Below are positions 38,508 to 51,800 of a stretch of DNA of 64,000 nucleotides, in pieces (position 1 is the stretch's first letter; the number at the start of each line of letters is the position of its first letter). The notes under the pieces were generated by a model. That model saw only the letters and a program-made list of their open reading frames with translations. It was not told where the DNA came from and did no database searches. The stretch lies in assembly GCF_003945595.2 (NCBI RefSeq), contig NW_024104304.1:1528623-1592622 (forward strand), written 5' to 3'. The stretch comes from Pipra filicauda (lineage: Eukaryota > Chordata > Aves > Passeriformes > Pipridae). Made by a program: the position numbers and the translations under genes.

Positions 38508-38654
38508 AGGAACCAGGAATTTTTTTATTTCTTCCAAGGCATGACTCATACGAGAATACGCCTCCCCAGGCGGAGCAAAAACTTCAATTAATACGTGGAG
38601 CTCATCACTCAAGTGCGCGTATTTGGCTTCTCCACTTTTCCTTAGTTCTTCCTC
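38508..38654 (-). CDS. KHDRBS2: Internal coding exon of KHDRBS2 (SLM-1), KH-domain RNA-binding STAR protein
   Basis: Read on the minus strand, this is an open 147-bp (49-codon) exon. A pyrimidine tract ending in TTTGTAG precedes it and GTAAGTG follows it, so both splice sites are canonical, and phase is 0 at both ends. It starts with the residues [12 protein letters not shown] and ends with EEIKKFLVP. Sam68-like STAR proteins have a QUA1 region, a KH domain and a QUA2 region; this piece is the C-terminal part of the KH domain (strand [13 protein letters not shown], then helix [16 protein letters not shown]) up to the start of QUA2. [19 protein letters not shown] and FLVP fit KHDRBS2. KHDRBS3 would have a PAEAYARMGH-type helix and FLIP, and KHDRBS1 would have GPPCEAYALMAH. 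Family knowledge: a nuclear RNA-binding regulator of alternative splicing, strongly neural. The spliced context argues against a processed pseudogene. The exon number is not certain (probably the fourth). Confidence 0.94.
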
Positions 38655-38680
38655 CTACAAAAAAAGGGTAGGTTTGGTTT
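38655..38680 (-). promoter_or_regulatory. KHDRBS2: 3' splice site (acceptor) of the KHDRBS2 exon
   Basis: On the minus strand a run of seven T follows a CCAAACCTACCC stretch and leads to GTAG immediately before the exon's first GAG codon. This is a normal polypyrimidine tract plus AG acceptor. Confidence 0.85.
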
Positions 38681-39124
38681 TTAGAACTGAAAATGTACTA
38701 ATTTTGCAGTGATTTAAAATTTACAGAGAATATGACAGAAGGACATAATATAAGCTATCTTTTAAACCCTTCAAGAAATAAAAGCCTAGTACAAGCCACT
38801 TAAAGATTTAAAAATCAATTTTGAGCATTTGAATGATAAAACCAGCATAATTATCATCTACAACAGATTTTAATCAGCATAGTGAAAAAATGCTAAATAC
38901 TCCAAAAGCAAGTAGCGACATATTAAATCCGTAATTGAAAAGCTGCATTCATCTATCTGAATCTCAGCTCTTAACAAAAAATAAAAAATAAAGATCCATT
39001 TAACCATTTTGGAACACTTTAACAAATGCTATGGTTTAGTAATGTCTTTAGGTTCTTTAATGCATTTCTACAGCCTGTACATTTCAGTATCGCTAAAGGA
39101 AAATATGCCCTAGTACTTCTATTT
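38681..39124. other. KHDRBS2: KHDRBS2 intron, upstream of the exon in transcript order
   Basis: AT-rich. It would contain the branch point of the acceptor within its first tens of bases, but no single branch-point motif stands out. Nothing else seen. Confidence 0.55.
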
Positions 39125-39645
39125 GAGACACAGAATCACAGGATGGTTTGGGTGTGAAGGGACCTTAAAGACCAGCTGATTCCAGCCTCCCTGTCACGGA
39201 CACCGACACCTTCCACTAGACCAGGCTGCTCAGGGCCCCATCCAACCTTGAATACTTCCAGGGATGGGGTATCGCTAACTTCTCTGAGCAATCTGTTCCA
39301 GTGTCTCACCATCCTGATAGTGAAGAACCTTTTCCTAATATCTAATCTAAACCTACTCTCAGTTTAAAGCCACTGTTTCTTGTCCCTTCATATATGCCCT
39401 TGTAAAAAGTCTCTCTCCAGCTTTCTTGTAGCCTCCTTCAGGTACCGGAATGCTGACCTAAGTTTATCCCAAGCCTTCTCTTCTCCAGGCTGAACAACTC
39501 AAATTCTCTTCATAGCAGAGGCCTCCAGTACTGATCATCTTTGAGGTTCTCCTTTGGACTTGCTCCAACAGGTCCATGTGCTTCTTATATTGGGGTCCCC
39601 AGAGGTGCACTCAGTACTCAATGATGTCTGAGTTTCAGTTCCAGT
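39125..39645 (-). mobile_element. CR1 LINE 3' end, reverse orientation
   Basis: It opens with AGAATCACAGGATGGTTTGG and GGGACCTTAAAGACC, the reverse complement of the CR1 3' end. It then reads through the CCAGGCTGCTCAGGGCCCC, TCTGTTCCAGTGTCTCACCA and CCTAATATCTAATCTAAACC landmarks. It continues through TCTCTTCTCCAGGCTGAAC to GGGGTCCCCAGAGGTGCA. It is a 5'-truncated copy of about 520 bp, in the same orientation as KHDRBS2 transcription. Only 3'UTR and the end of ORF2 are present, without an open frame. Confidence 0.95.
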
Positions 39646-42600
39646 TCTGATACAGAGTAGCTATGCAACCCAGTGTGCATCAGTTAAGATGGTGAATCAC
39701 CTCACCTAGATTTATTTCAACCATCTTTGGGTCCCAGGGTCCCAGTTTTCCAGATATAAAACAAGCCTAATAATCCTACTTCATGTTAGAGTAATGTTCT
39801 GAAACATCAATCCACTTTCTTACACAAAGCTTTGAGATAGCAAATGCAAATTGCAATACACACGCATGGTAGTAACCACTTCATAAAAAGCAAAGATATA
39901 AAATAGCGATCATGTAAATGGCTATGACAACATAATGAAACATTTATGCCATTACTACACAAGATAGCCATAAGTAATGCTAAAGATATGATGAGTTGAA
40001 ATCTCAGTCATCAAAAATATTTTGAGAAATGTAATTTAGAAGAAAATATGTACATATAAAAAACATAATCACAGAAAAAGAAGTAAAATAATTTACTTGA
40101 AATTGATGAAGTTACAGCTTTTTAGTACATACTAAAATAATAGTTTATGAACACTTAGCTAAAATATAAAAATTGTAACAACAGATTACAATTCTTACTG
40201 ACTTAAGTCTATTTAATTCTACATTAACTTCACTTAGTTTAGCCTTGACTACTTTACACCATTTCTTGACACCAAAAATATTTGCATGATGCTATGCTTC
40301 TAACAATAGACATATAGTTCTTTTTATCCACTGTAGAATATCCAGCACCAATGATTTTTTGATTTTTCACAGAATACACAAGGATAAAATTCCTTTAATG
40401 AATTTCTGCAGCTCTACATTTTAGCTCCAGAGTCCTAGACCTGACTCCAGGCTAAGTCAACATTTTGCAGATGATGATAAAATCATAACTCAATAAATGT
40501 GATCTATGATTTTATTTTTAAAGGTTGAAAATGGACATAATTTTTTTCAACTGAAACTTAAAAATTAAGATAAGCAGCACAGATGGCAGAGTATTTTTAT
40601 TTCTACAGTTAAAGTATCTTTGGCATTTTAGCTTATTATTGAAATGTCCATAAGAATCATAGCATAATATAAAAGTCCATCATGATATGTTACAATACTT
40701 TTCAGTTTTCTGGGAAAAAATCCCCACACATTTGATTGCTGCTTTCCGAATAATATGGCATAAAGTATTTCAAAAGAATTAAGTTTTAGTAGTTATAAAG
40801 CAACATCCTAGAAATTGCTGAATTTTTCTTTCATTGTTTTTTAAAATTCTGGGAAAAAACCCCAAAACACCAGGAAGCCCCAAAAGCTGTCTTTCAGAGG
40901 AAGACTGCCAATAAACTTTGTAAAAACTATATATTGGAACTTTTTTCAAATGTAGAAAAAATAAAAAATAATGTTTGGCTCATTATTTTGATTAGGATTT
41001 TGCACAGCTAAGACATCAGTAACACGATTTGATAACACAGACCTGTCTTACAGAAAGTTAGGTATATGCTTCTACAGTGGTAACAACAGGTATTATGTGT
41101 CTCTTTTATTTCCTCAAAAAAAACCAGGAATTCTTAAAATACATCATTTTATAACCTGCCTCCTTGGATCAGCACATGCTTTCTGTCACTATTCGGCAGT
41201 CATTTCTGTAGGAAATGACTGCTTCTATTTAGGATGAAAGTACTGCCCCTTCTCTACCATTGCAGTTGGTTTTGCTTCCTGCTAGTTGTAGCCCTGTTGC
41301 ACAAACTAAGTTCGCATTAGAAGCCACAGAGCCTTCCTGGAGCTCAGCTTTGGTTTAGTTTCCTAGAAGAGGAGTCCTATAAACTCTGCTCACTATAAGT
41401 AATGGGAATTGGGAATAATCAGGAGACTCTCCTCTAAACTGTGCTTCTGAGTTAAACTAAACCACTAACGAATAAACACCCCATGTAGCACTGCTAAGGA
41501 CTGAGATGGGTTATGAGACTTTCTAGCACATGGTACATTAAGGCAGAATAGGTGAGATCATCATAAATCTATTTTATATGTGTTCTTTACAAGGCTATCT
41601 GAATGTTGATGGCCTTGCAAGGCCCTGACGGTCTCTAATGCACCAGTGCAGGACTTTGGATGTTTCTCGTATAATTTCGCTTTAACCACCTGTGAGGTCC
41701 AGGTATTCTCTGTGGTGCTGTCTGTAAGTTTTGTCCAGCAATTTTTTAGACTCTGTTCAGCTTGCACAGCCTTGGCCAGGGTCTACCCAGCAGCCAACTT
41801 GTTTGCCCACAGCCCAAGTACAGATACTATAACTGCTTAAGCCTACTCATGTAGACATGAACCAAATCACAGTGAAGGGTGACTTGTATTGAAAGACTGA
41901 TGGATTCACTGTAGAGAACAACCCTGAAAACAATGAAAATGCAGTTAAGTCTTAGGCACTGGATCTTAAGGTAGAAAAAAAACAAACCTGGGACCTAATC
42001 AGTTCTGATTTATAAAATGAATGGAATAAATTTCCTGGGATTCTCTATCAGTGATGGCAATTGCTCTTAGTACTCACTCTCAGGTTAACAGTATGGTTCT
42101 TATTTAGTTCATAGTGATGAAGTTTAACTTCACTACAGGTTGAGCACATCACCCTCCAGAGACAACTGCCCCTTCATCCTGATCCTCTTCCGCTTCCTTC
42201 TGCACGCCAGTTCCCTTCATTTCTCAAGCCTGAAAGAACCCAGCTCCACCCACATTATTTGCTTCAGGCTTCTTTCACACCCTTACTTGCTGCCTTACAG
42301 CACGTCTGTCACATGGTGTTCAAGTCCATCCACCTTCCACCTGACGCATGGCTCCACAACCCATTCCCTCATAAAAGGTAACAGGTATTTTGAAATACCT
42401 GTTGTGTTTTATAATTTTCAATTGCCCAAAGCAGGGAAAATGAATTATAAAACTCTAAAGCAGAAATATCAGGAGTACCAATGTCTGCAAAAGTGAAGTA
42501 TGTAACTGATAAGAACATAAAGGCCAAGAAAAATGATGAATTATGTCTGGATGTGAAAGCAGCCTTACCACTCAAAAAAAAAAAAAGCATGTTGACAGAG

Positions 42601-45600
42601 AACTACTTTCTGTCTGGAATCCTGGTCAAAATGCTTGAATAAAAATACTGGAATAAAGTTGAAAGAAGAAATGGAGTTTGCACGGCAAACAAAGTTACAC
42701 AGTCCAGACTGATGAATAAAATAACAATAAAATAACAAGATATCAAAGAGTAATAGAAAAGAAACTTGCAACAGGAATTGTGTAGATCTCAGAGATAAAT
42801 TTCATCAATGCAATACACAGAACTTCCTATAATGTAACAAATACAGTTACGAAAAGAAACTGTGTACTTGAAGAACAATAAGAGAATTGCAGTGGATTTG
42901 CAATCTTGCAAGAAATTTGCAAAGAAAAGCATAGTGCAGAGACTAGACAAAGATGATAATCACAGTGCTGCTGCTACACAGGCATTATTCATAAGACCAA
43001 TGGGCAGTGCTACAGAATAAAATTAATGAGGATGCAGTTTGACAAATGCAAACCTATTTCTTTTTCATCTGGACACAAATGAAAAAATCAAGACGTTGTC
43101 TGCCACACTGTAGTAAAAGTAACAGTGAAATATGGGATAACAAGTAAATCAGAATAGATATAACTTCTTGGTGGTACTGGTTTGGATTTAAAAAAAACTT
43201 TCAAGTCCTAGGTCCCATCAGTGAAGGAACAGAGAACAAAAGAGAGGAAAAATTTGATAATGGATGAAGCATTGGAATGGTATTCAGCAGAGTACAGAGT
43301 GAAGCTGTTAGCTGTTCCTTGACTTTTGTTTTTAAACCAGTTATTTATGAAGAAAATAAAGATGGAGGTGGTGAGCACATGAGGAGAGCTCACATAGCGG
43401 AGCAAAGAGCGTGCACGTACAATACCTGCAATAGTGACAGAGACCCCACAATGATACATAGGCATGTAGAAAGAACAGTGCTTACAAGGGAGGAAACTAT
43501 TGAAGATACAGGTGACAACAATTATTTTTCTATATTTGCTGCATCATTAAAATTTTCGTAGTTCCTTTGGTGAAATGAAGCAGAGAATTGTGTACATTCA
43601 GTACTGCCTTAGGCAAACAGGCCCTTCAATCCAAGGGTGCTTTATTTCCTGATATTTTTCATAATGAAATATGACAACATCTTAACAGCTAAGAGGTACT
43701 AAGCCATACCTAGATCACATTTTTGTTTAGATAGGTGAAAAGGAAAACAAAGACAAATCAGCAGAAGAATGTCATGAGAGTACAACCACTGAATAACTAT
43801 TGAAAGAACCTCAAAACCAGGGGTGAAGGTTAAATGAAGAAAAAATATAAATTCTGTGAAAAAAAAAATTTCTAGGAGAAAGGTTAACAAATTAAAGTGG
43901 TATGTGCCAAAAATGAGGCAACAGCTGGTGACCAGTGTGACCAACAACTCTTTGTATAAATTCCTTCCCAGAAAACTAAGAGCAGCTATAAGAGTTCACA
44001 AACCTACAAATGTTCCTACACTTGTACAAATCTAAGCAGAAGCTAACACAGCACAGGTAAGAACCACGCAGGCATTACACAATTACTACTAGAACTAAAC
44101 AAGGTGACGATATTCAATGAATACAACCAAGGAACTGCAAGTTTGCAAAGCTAATGTAGGAAATTAAAGATCCTCAAGAAATGCACAATTACCATACCAA
44201 AAGATGCTTCTTAGGACTAAGTTAATCTTAGAACTTATGATCACAACTAGGGACCACTGCAGTCAGGGTGCTTTCAGATTCAGGAAGAAGAGTTTGCTTT
44301 AATTAATTACAGTAAAAATCATGCTTTTATTTATGAGAGGCTAATTAGCAACTTGTTGCAACCACAATTACAGTGTAGGTTGTTAGAACTCCTAACAAGG
44401 TGTTACATTTCTACTATGGGCAAAAATCTACCATCTAAGAAATCATCTTTTTTTTTCTTAATCAAAGAATTATTAGTAGTCTTGTTCCACACTAACAATT
44501 GCAGCTCAAATTCCGTGCAGGTAACATACACTGTCTAGTAACATAAACTTTCTAGTGCCTGACCTTTTCCTTTGTGTTATGCTTACCCTTCTACTGCCCT
44601 GGGGGTCCTAAGGTTAAGGCTTCAGCTGATGGGGGGAGGGGGGCGTGAGGAGGGGGTGGAGACAACGGAGGGATGGGACATTCACATGAGTTGACATGAA
44701 TTGCCTGTGGCCTTTGCTGCAAGATGTATAATACCGATATACTGATAGTAATAATTTCTTCCTGTTCTCTCCAGGAAGCACTTGGGGATGTTTTTAGGTT
44801 TGTGAACAAGTTATTTACATTATTCTTTCTCCACTGTTTAGCAACTTCATTTCCCATCCAAATTCACTAGATATGGTAAGTTTTACATATGCTGAGTATG
44901 TTTTATTTGCTCTCTTTGTTACTGATGAAGTGATTTTACCCAGATCTCAAGGTTGCATTCCTTTTATAACCTGCCACTGACACTGATGCCAAGCTCCTGT
45001 TTACAGCCCTGGAGCATTTCTCATCACCCCATGGGCCTTTGCTTTCCAATACTGCACTTCCATCCCACTCCTGTATTCCCCTGCGCTGCAGTTTTATTCT
45101 AGGGCCACAGCAGCATCCTCCACACAGAATAATGACGCATTATCACCATCCATTTATTACAGATAAATGGATTCATCTGTGAAGTATAAAGTGTTCTCAA
45201 AAGCTGTGTTTAATAAAAACCAATATTTTTAATTTGAAATATACAAAGAGGAAAATTTAAATTAAATATATGTATAATCTTTTTATTCCTTCTTTGTCAT
45301 TAAGGTTTATTATTATTATATCATTCCTACAAGAACAGAGTTTTTTCTCCAAAGAATAAATAGAATACTTGTATCACAAGATTCAAAAGGGCATTCTGTC
45401 TTTAAGTATGAAAAGAAATGTTTTGCAGTTCTCCATATTCTGAATGGATTTTTTTGCTACAGGCTATTGAACTGAAGTATAAGTAAATTCCAGTTTTATA
45501 ACAGTCAAGTACTTTAAAGACTTTGGTTTTAGTCACCTGAAGGAAATAGTAGAAAGAATATTTCTACTACATAGAGAATATAGAGAAAATTCTGGAAGGA

Positions 45601-48384
45601 AAAATCCATGCCTAAGCTATTTTAAGCATAAGCAGAATTAAACTTGTATTTTGAAAGAGTCGATCAGAAGAGGTCTAATGTGTGCACTCACCTTTGACTA
45701 TAAAGGAACCTGAAGGTTCCCTTTGGTAATTCATTTATTTGTATATTTAAAGCTAATTTCATGATGAAGGCTTCAAGTACCCACTTGAAGGTAAATACCT
45801 GCTTAACCATCCATTTCATGAAGGATGCTTCCCCAAATACCAGCCTAGAGAATAAATCCACTGATGCAGGAAGGTATTACTTCAACAGGAAGGTACTGCT
45901 GTTGTAGGTGCCTACGTAAAGAGACTTCCAAGCCTTTCCCAATATAACTGTGTAACCTACTCGCTTATCTTATAGCTGCAAAAGAACTTAAACACCCAGG
46001 ATTTAGGCATGATTTTGATTCTAAACAGATTGTGGCCATCTGATTCCTGTTCAATTGCTTCCTATCCCTGAAATCTGTAGATTCCAGAGTTGTCCACAGG
46101 AATACTCCTCAGACTGAAGTGTCTGGACAGCAATGCCACATGAGGGTGAGGGAGATCTGATAATTATTTCAGGCTTAAGGTTCTCTGGGATTCATAAAGT
46201 AGCAAGGAAGTAAGACAGATGTTCCAAATTCACTCCTATTGAATACAAAAGCAGCACTGCTGCCCTTTTCCTTAATGAGGGAACAGTTGGAGAGCTCATC
46301 AAGTTACGCATTACAAAAGATAAGAAATAGGTGTTCATTTTAGAGAAGCTGCTAGATGAGTCCCACAAGAACCATTTGGGGACATGTTCTGCTAAACTAT
46401 TCATAACCGATCCAGAAAATGAGCTGAACAGTAATAAAAATTCTCCAGTGATAAAGACCAGCTTTATCTGTGTGCACAGACTCTAGATGACGTTATTTCA
46501 GGAGAAAGATCTTGAAGGTATTACATTAAGATCTACAGAAAGAACTTATTCAGTGTTCAATACCAATTAAACGGGCATTGCCTATTAGGTAATTTTTAAG
46601 AAGGAAAAGAAATGAAACTACAAAGCCTGTATGAGACTGTTCTGGTGCCACAATTTAAATAAGTATAGAAACAAAACAGGTCAAGATGAAAAGGATGATT
46701 TCGAGTATGGAAATATTTTCATATGAGAGGCTAAATACCAAAGTCTTACCAATCTTAATGTTTCTGCAGTTCAGAATGTCCTCAAACAACTAATTCTTGG
46801 AAAACTTCTCAATTTTCACTAGTTCTTATGTTCTTACCCAAAGTTTTCAATCTTTTGCAGGAGCTTCAGACTGAGCCCACTCTTACATTCTTCTGTCACA
46901 TTCAGGAACATGAACCCATGAACACGGGGCATGATGTGTTGCATACATACAGAAAAAAACCCCAATGCAGATCCAACATATTTTTGTCCAATGACACTTG
47001 CAATTGCTTGCTGATGTGTTAGATGTATCTTTTATCACCTATTACATAGATGTGCATGCTTAAGGTGGTTATGTGTCAAATATGGAACTCACTTCTGATG
47101 TTAAAGATCCTGTTACTAATTAGCATTCAAATGAGCTCAAAGTAGTATTACAGGTGCTTCTTTTAAAAAGCAAAGCAACACTTGAGCCACTCTGATTGCT
47201 CACTACAATCAGAGCTGAGACTGTGTAGAGGAGAGCGATTTACAGCCACTTTCAGCTGCAAATTCAGGAATCATGCCTGCTGCAAGATGTGCTGAGAACC
47301 GCCTGCTGCCATCATCTCCTCACCTCACCTCCTGCGGTGGCAGCCTCCCCCACCCCTTCCATGCAGTAGGACTTTTTGAAGGATAATGTTGTGTCTCTGA
47401 CCAACCCTTTCGAGTCCAACCTGCAAGCCCAAGGTTTAAAAGTTCAAACTGATGATCCCATTTAACTCTTCATTGCTTTTTCTACTGAGTCTCCACCATT
47501 GACAAGGTTACCATGTTAAGGATCTGCGCCCTGAAACACAATGGAACCCGTGACAGGAAAGGTCCTTCCCTAATCAGTTGACATGAGGGAAGGGACTTCT
47601 CCCTAAGTGACGCATAACAGGATAACAGGTATGGTATGGCTTTCAGCAGTTCAAAGACCTCTCTGATAAACTGTATTCTAAAGTTCATTTTCCTGGCTGA
47701 TAGTCAATAATTACTTCCTAAAGGCTTTCCTTTGATTAACCACAACACTGCAAACAAAAGCAGTAAATGGATTTAGGTATCCTACCACAAATTTAGAAGA
47801 AACCACTATTTTCTTATGTCCCCTTGATTCTCATGTAGTGATGTGAAAACCACATCAGTAGAGGGAAGCCACAATGGCAGAGACAAACTGAACTCTGGGG
47901 AACGGAGGAGGAAAAGGAAGTTCATAAATAATTGGTAAACACTGTATCTCTGATGGAATTAACTCAGATGAAAATGTCTCAATACCTGAACTGACTTATA
48001 AAACACACTAACTTCTGACAGTATTGCAAACAACAGACAAATAACTGAAATATCAACCAGTGTGTCACTGTTTTGCACAAACATATCTTTTTTCTGAGCC
48101 AGAATTTTAATGTCTTGCAAATGACACACTCCTTCTCACATGTGACAGTCACACGTGACTTTGCCGGTTTCACTTACTTTTTCTTTTCTTGTTTTGCATG
48201 ATGACAAAGAACATACACACACTTTTCAATGGCAAAATTGCTTGTCTCTCTACTATCTAGAAAATCTAACTATTCACATTTAGACAAATAAATATTTATG
48301 AGATTTCAAGTTCTTGGATGATTTCTCATAAACATGTCAGAAACAGTTAACAGATGAGTATGTTATAGCAATATTACATATATC
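39646..48384. other. KHDRBS2: KHDRBS2 intron, no recognised exon
   Basis: About 8.7 kb of AT-rich sequence. It has a perfect hairpin at 42380-42403 and a G-rich patch at about 44630-44660. Open frames are short and carry no family signature. No RNA gene recognised. Confidence 0.45.
42380..42403. repeat. Perfect inverted repeat (11 bp arms, 2-nt centre)
   Basis: AACAGGTATTT and its exact reverse complement AAATACCTGTT flank a TG dinucleotide. No element edge is recognised around it. Confidence 0.9.
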
Positions 48385-48868
48385 ATAAAATCATAGAATG
48401 AATCATAAAATAGCCTGGGTTGGAAAGGACCTTAAAGATCACCTTGTTCCAAACCGACTGCCATGGGCAGGGATACCTTCCTCTAGGCCAGGTTCCTCAG
48501 AGCCCTATCCAACCTGGCCTTGAACATTTCCAGCAGGGCATCCACAACTTTTCTGGGCAGACTGTTCCAGTGCCTCACCACTTTCACAGTAAAGAACGTT
48601 TTCCTAATATCTAATCTAAACCTACTCTCAGTTTGGATCCATTTGCTCCATGCTCTTGTAAAAAGTCCCTCTCCAGCTTTCTTGTAGGCTTCCTTCAGAT
48701 ATCAAAAGGTCACAATTAGGTCACCCCTAAGCCTTCTCTTTTCTAGGCTGAACAATCCCATTTCTCTCAGCCTTTGCTCATAGGAGAGGTGCTTCATCTC
48801 TCTAATCACCTTGGTGGCCTCCTCTGGACTCGCTCCAACAGGCTGATGTCCTTCCTGTGCTGGGGACC
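48385..48868 (-). mobile_element. CR1 LINE 3' end, reverse orientation
   Basis: It starts with a duplicated tail unit (AATCATAGAATG, then AATCATAAAATAG) corresponding to the CR1 ATTCTATGATTCT 3' repeat. GGGTTGGAAAGGACCTTAAA and GGGCAGGGATACCTTCC follow, then CTAGGCCAGGTTCCTCAGAG and GGCCTTGAACATTTCCAG. It continues with CCTAATATCTAATCTAAACC, TTTTCTAGGCTGAACAATCC and CTCCTCTGGACTCGCTCCAA, and stops near GTGCTGGGGACCA. A 5'-truncated copy of about 480 bp. The 64-codon plus-strand frame over it is a shadow. Confidence 0.96.
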
Positions 48869-51800
48869 AATCATGACTTTATGTCTGACAGATTTATTGA
48901 ATGTAAATAAAATAGCTTGCAAATAGATTCTCAGTCATCTCAGCTATGATGGGGATCTGCTCTGCAAAGATGGAAAAACACATTTTCTAGTCTTCTTATA
49001 ATGGAAATCAGTAAGGATATTAGTCCATTATAAGCTGTAAACGAGTTTTACTAAAAAACCTGATTTTTTTAATGAGTAGTGATTATAGCAATTCTAACAG
49101 CAATTTACTAGAAGGCTCATTTTCATGGAATGTGCAGAGTACTCAGACCATGTACAATTTGGGTAACAGCAGCTCCTTGGCTGTGTAGTCAGGACCTGAC
49201 CTGAACTCTGTATCATGAGAGACTAATTTAAGAAGCTACCACTCATAAAGGAAAAGTAAAGGAAGTCAAAATGAATTCTGTCAAATTTGTTTATCTTGAG
49301 ATAACTTGGCTGGGGGCAATGATGGTAGCTTTTGGCTGGGCTAACTTAGCCTACGACTCCAACAGAAACTCCAGTGTTCCTCACTGCAAATTTTTAGAAT
49401 ACATTATCTACCTAAGAAAAACAAAGATACATTCTCACTGGAATGCAGACTGACTCCTTTGGCATGGTACATGCAAATCCTAGTATCGCAAAGAAAGTAG
49501 TCTGAAGGATGTCAAGGGCTTTCCTCTGGGAAGTCCAACATTCAGAATTTCATGCTGTTCTTTGTAGTGCCCCAAAGAAAACACCAGGTATCTATTCACT
49601 TCAGAGGAGCTTACTCCTGGCTGAAGAGTCACTGGTACTGAACTGGCTAGGCCAAGATGTCAGTGCCCAAGTGCAGCCTGGGCATTCCCTCTAAAAGCTC
49701 ACAGCGTGCTGCTCCTGCTTCTCTACCCAGAACTTCCCATCTCCCATAAGCATCCAAACCAGAATGGAATATCCTCAACACACCAAACAAACATCTAACT
49801 GCAAGAGTAAAAAAAAAAAAATCAGAATTCAGTTTAAAACAGATAACTGTACTCCAGAAAAGGTTAAGTACCTGCAATCTCCAAAGAGTCAGCTAATTTT
49901 ACTGCACTAAAAATTAATATTCATTTTGCACTTAAGTTTTATCATCCAGATCATCCTTGGCAATTTAAAGCACTCCTCCAACCCCCTTTATGTGCTCAGA
50001 TTTATGGAAGAAGAAATAACCTTGTGCACAGGCTTTGAATATTGCAAAATTTTCATTACATGGTAGCCATGTCTCAGATAATCACAAAATATGCAGATTA
50101 CATTAATCAATTATAGTCAATTCTGCTTAATGTCACCATCAGTTTACAATAAAATTTCCTTCTATTAAAAGCTTTTTTCTAGGAAACATTGTAACCTGCC
50201 TCTGGCTGAAAATGAAGCATTTTATTTGTTTTACAGTTCTTTAGTGCTTTAGCACCTGTGGTCTCCCTTGTTGCTCATTTTCAATACCAGTACAAATGAA
50301 TGTAAACTAAAATTGAACAACAGCCCTGTTTATGGCAGACTTTCTCCACAGCTTTGAGACAAAAGATGAGGATATTTTTACTGTTGTCTGAACATTCTCA
50401 AATGCTCTGACTCATATCAAATAGTGAAAAAACCCTACATTTCTTATTCTGTCTCTCCTTCCCTCCTAAATTGAAAAAAGGGAAAAATAAAAAATATTTC
50501 CTAAATCAGGAATATGTACACCACAGAAACTGAGCAAAGCTTCAACTCCTAGCAGACCTAGCTCCTTGTGTTCCATTTTCCATCTGAATGCTGGGTTTTT
50601 TGAGTCAAAGTGTGCAAAGACCAAACTACTCAAGTTCTTTGAGGACATCAGGCTGTATCTGACCCCAGGTCTTTGCTGATGTGCTGGATCTGAGACAAAG
50701 GTCTCAGTTTGAAAAGATAGTTATAGGACAGCTGAACAATTATTTGTGTTCCTTAAGTGGGATTCATTTACCTTGACTTAGGAATCCAGAAGTCAGATAT
50801 TTAAGCCTCAACTAGTCATATCGAGCTCTCAATGGAAAGAAACAGGCACTTTCACAGGGTGACTCATCTCAAGCTGAGGCTAGTGTTCAAGATTATTTGG
50901 GAGTTTAGGTGAATAAGTCAGTTTAAGGATCTGAGCATCTTTTTGGATCTGCCCAAATCTTGTTAATAAAGAAGAAATAAAAATACAATTGGTTAACTAT
51001 GAAAATGTTACCAAAAACCCCAGCAAAAACCTAGGATTGGATTATTTTATAAAAATTATTAGCATGAAGGAAAAAAATACAAAGTACCAGAGCCATGTTA
51101 GACAAGTTTAAAGACTGCTAGCAACATTTTGGAAACTGGCTGAAGGATCACAAACACCATTTTAACTATTCAGGAAAAGATAACATATCCAGCAGGATTC
51201 TGAAACATTGTATATATCAATTTTCTCCTTCAAACACATATTTCTCCTCCAAACACCTGTTTTCATTGGGCATGCTGGATGAAAATTGCAGTATTTTACA
51301 ACTGACCTAGATGTTATGCTGCTGGTGACACGGAGAGCAAAGAAAGAGCTGAAAACCTAAGCAAATGCTGGCTGAAATGTTACTATTACCAGCTTCATGC
51401 CTATTTTTTTCTGCTGCACAGTGTAATTCTTATTTCACTCTGAAACAGTCGGTGATTGCAAAAGCAACACTGGCCAGCAGATTCTGGTATGATTTAAGAG
51501 GGATGATATATCTAATTATGAGAAACTCCATTTGTTCTATTTTCATTTAATGTAGGTTACAGAGGGATTTGACAATGATGGAGTTCACAAGCAGAAAAGC
51601 CACATGGTGCTCAGGCTCCAGGGACCTATGGGAATGCTGCTGCACCACAGCAGCTGATTAATTAACCCTCTCTCAGCTGTTGTTTACCAATTATATCCTT
51701 TTGCCACCAATAAATCTGACATGCAAGTACAGGTTCTGCCCCCCTGCAGTCTGAACAGTGGCACCATGGCCACCACGTTACAGTACTGCACACACCCGAG

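Noticed and set aside
38378..38671. 97-codon plus-strand open frame
   Set aside because: It is antisense to the KHDRBS2 exon; the real coding strand is minus, with matching protein and splice sites.
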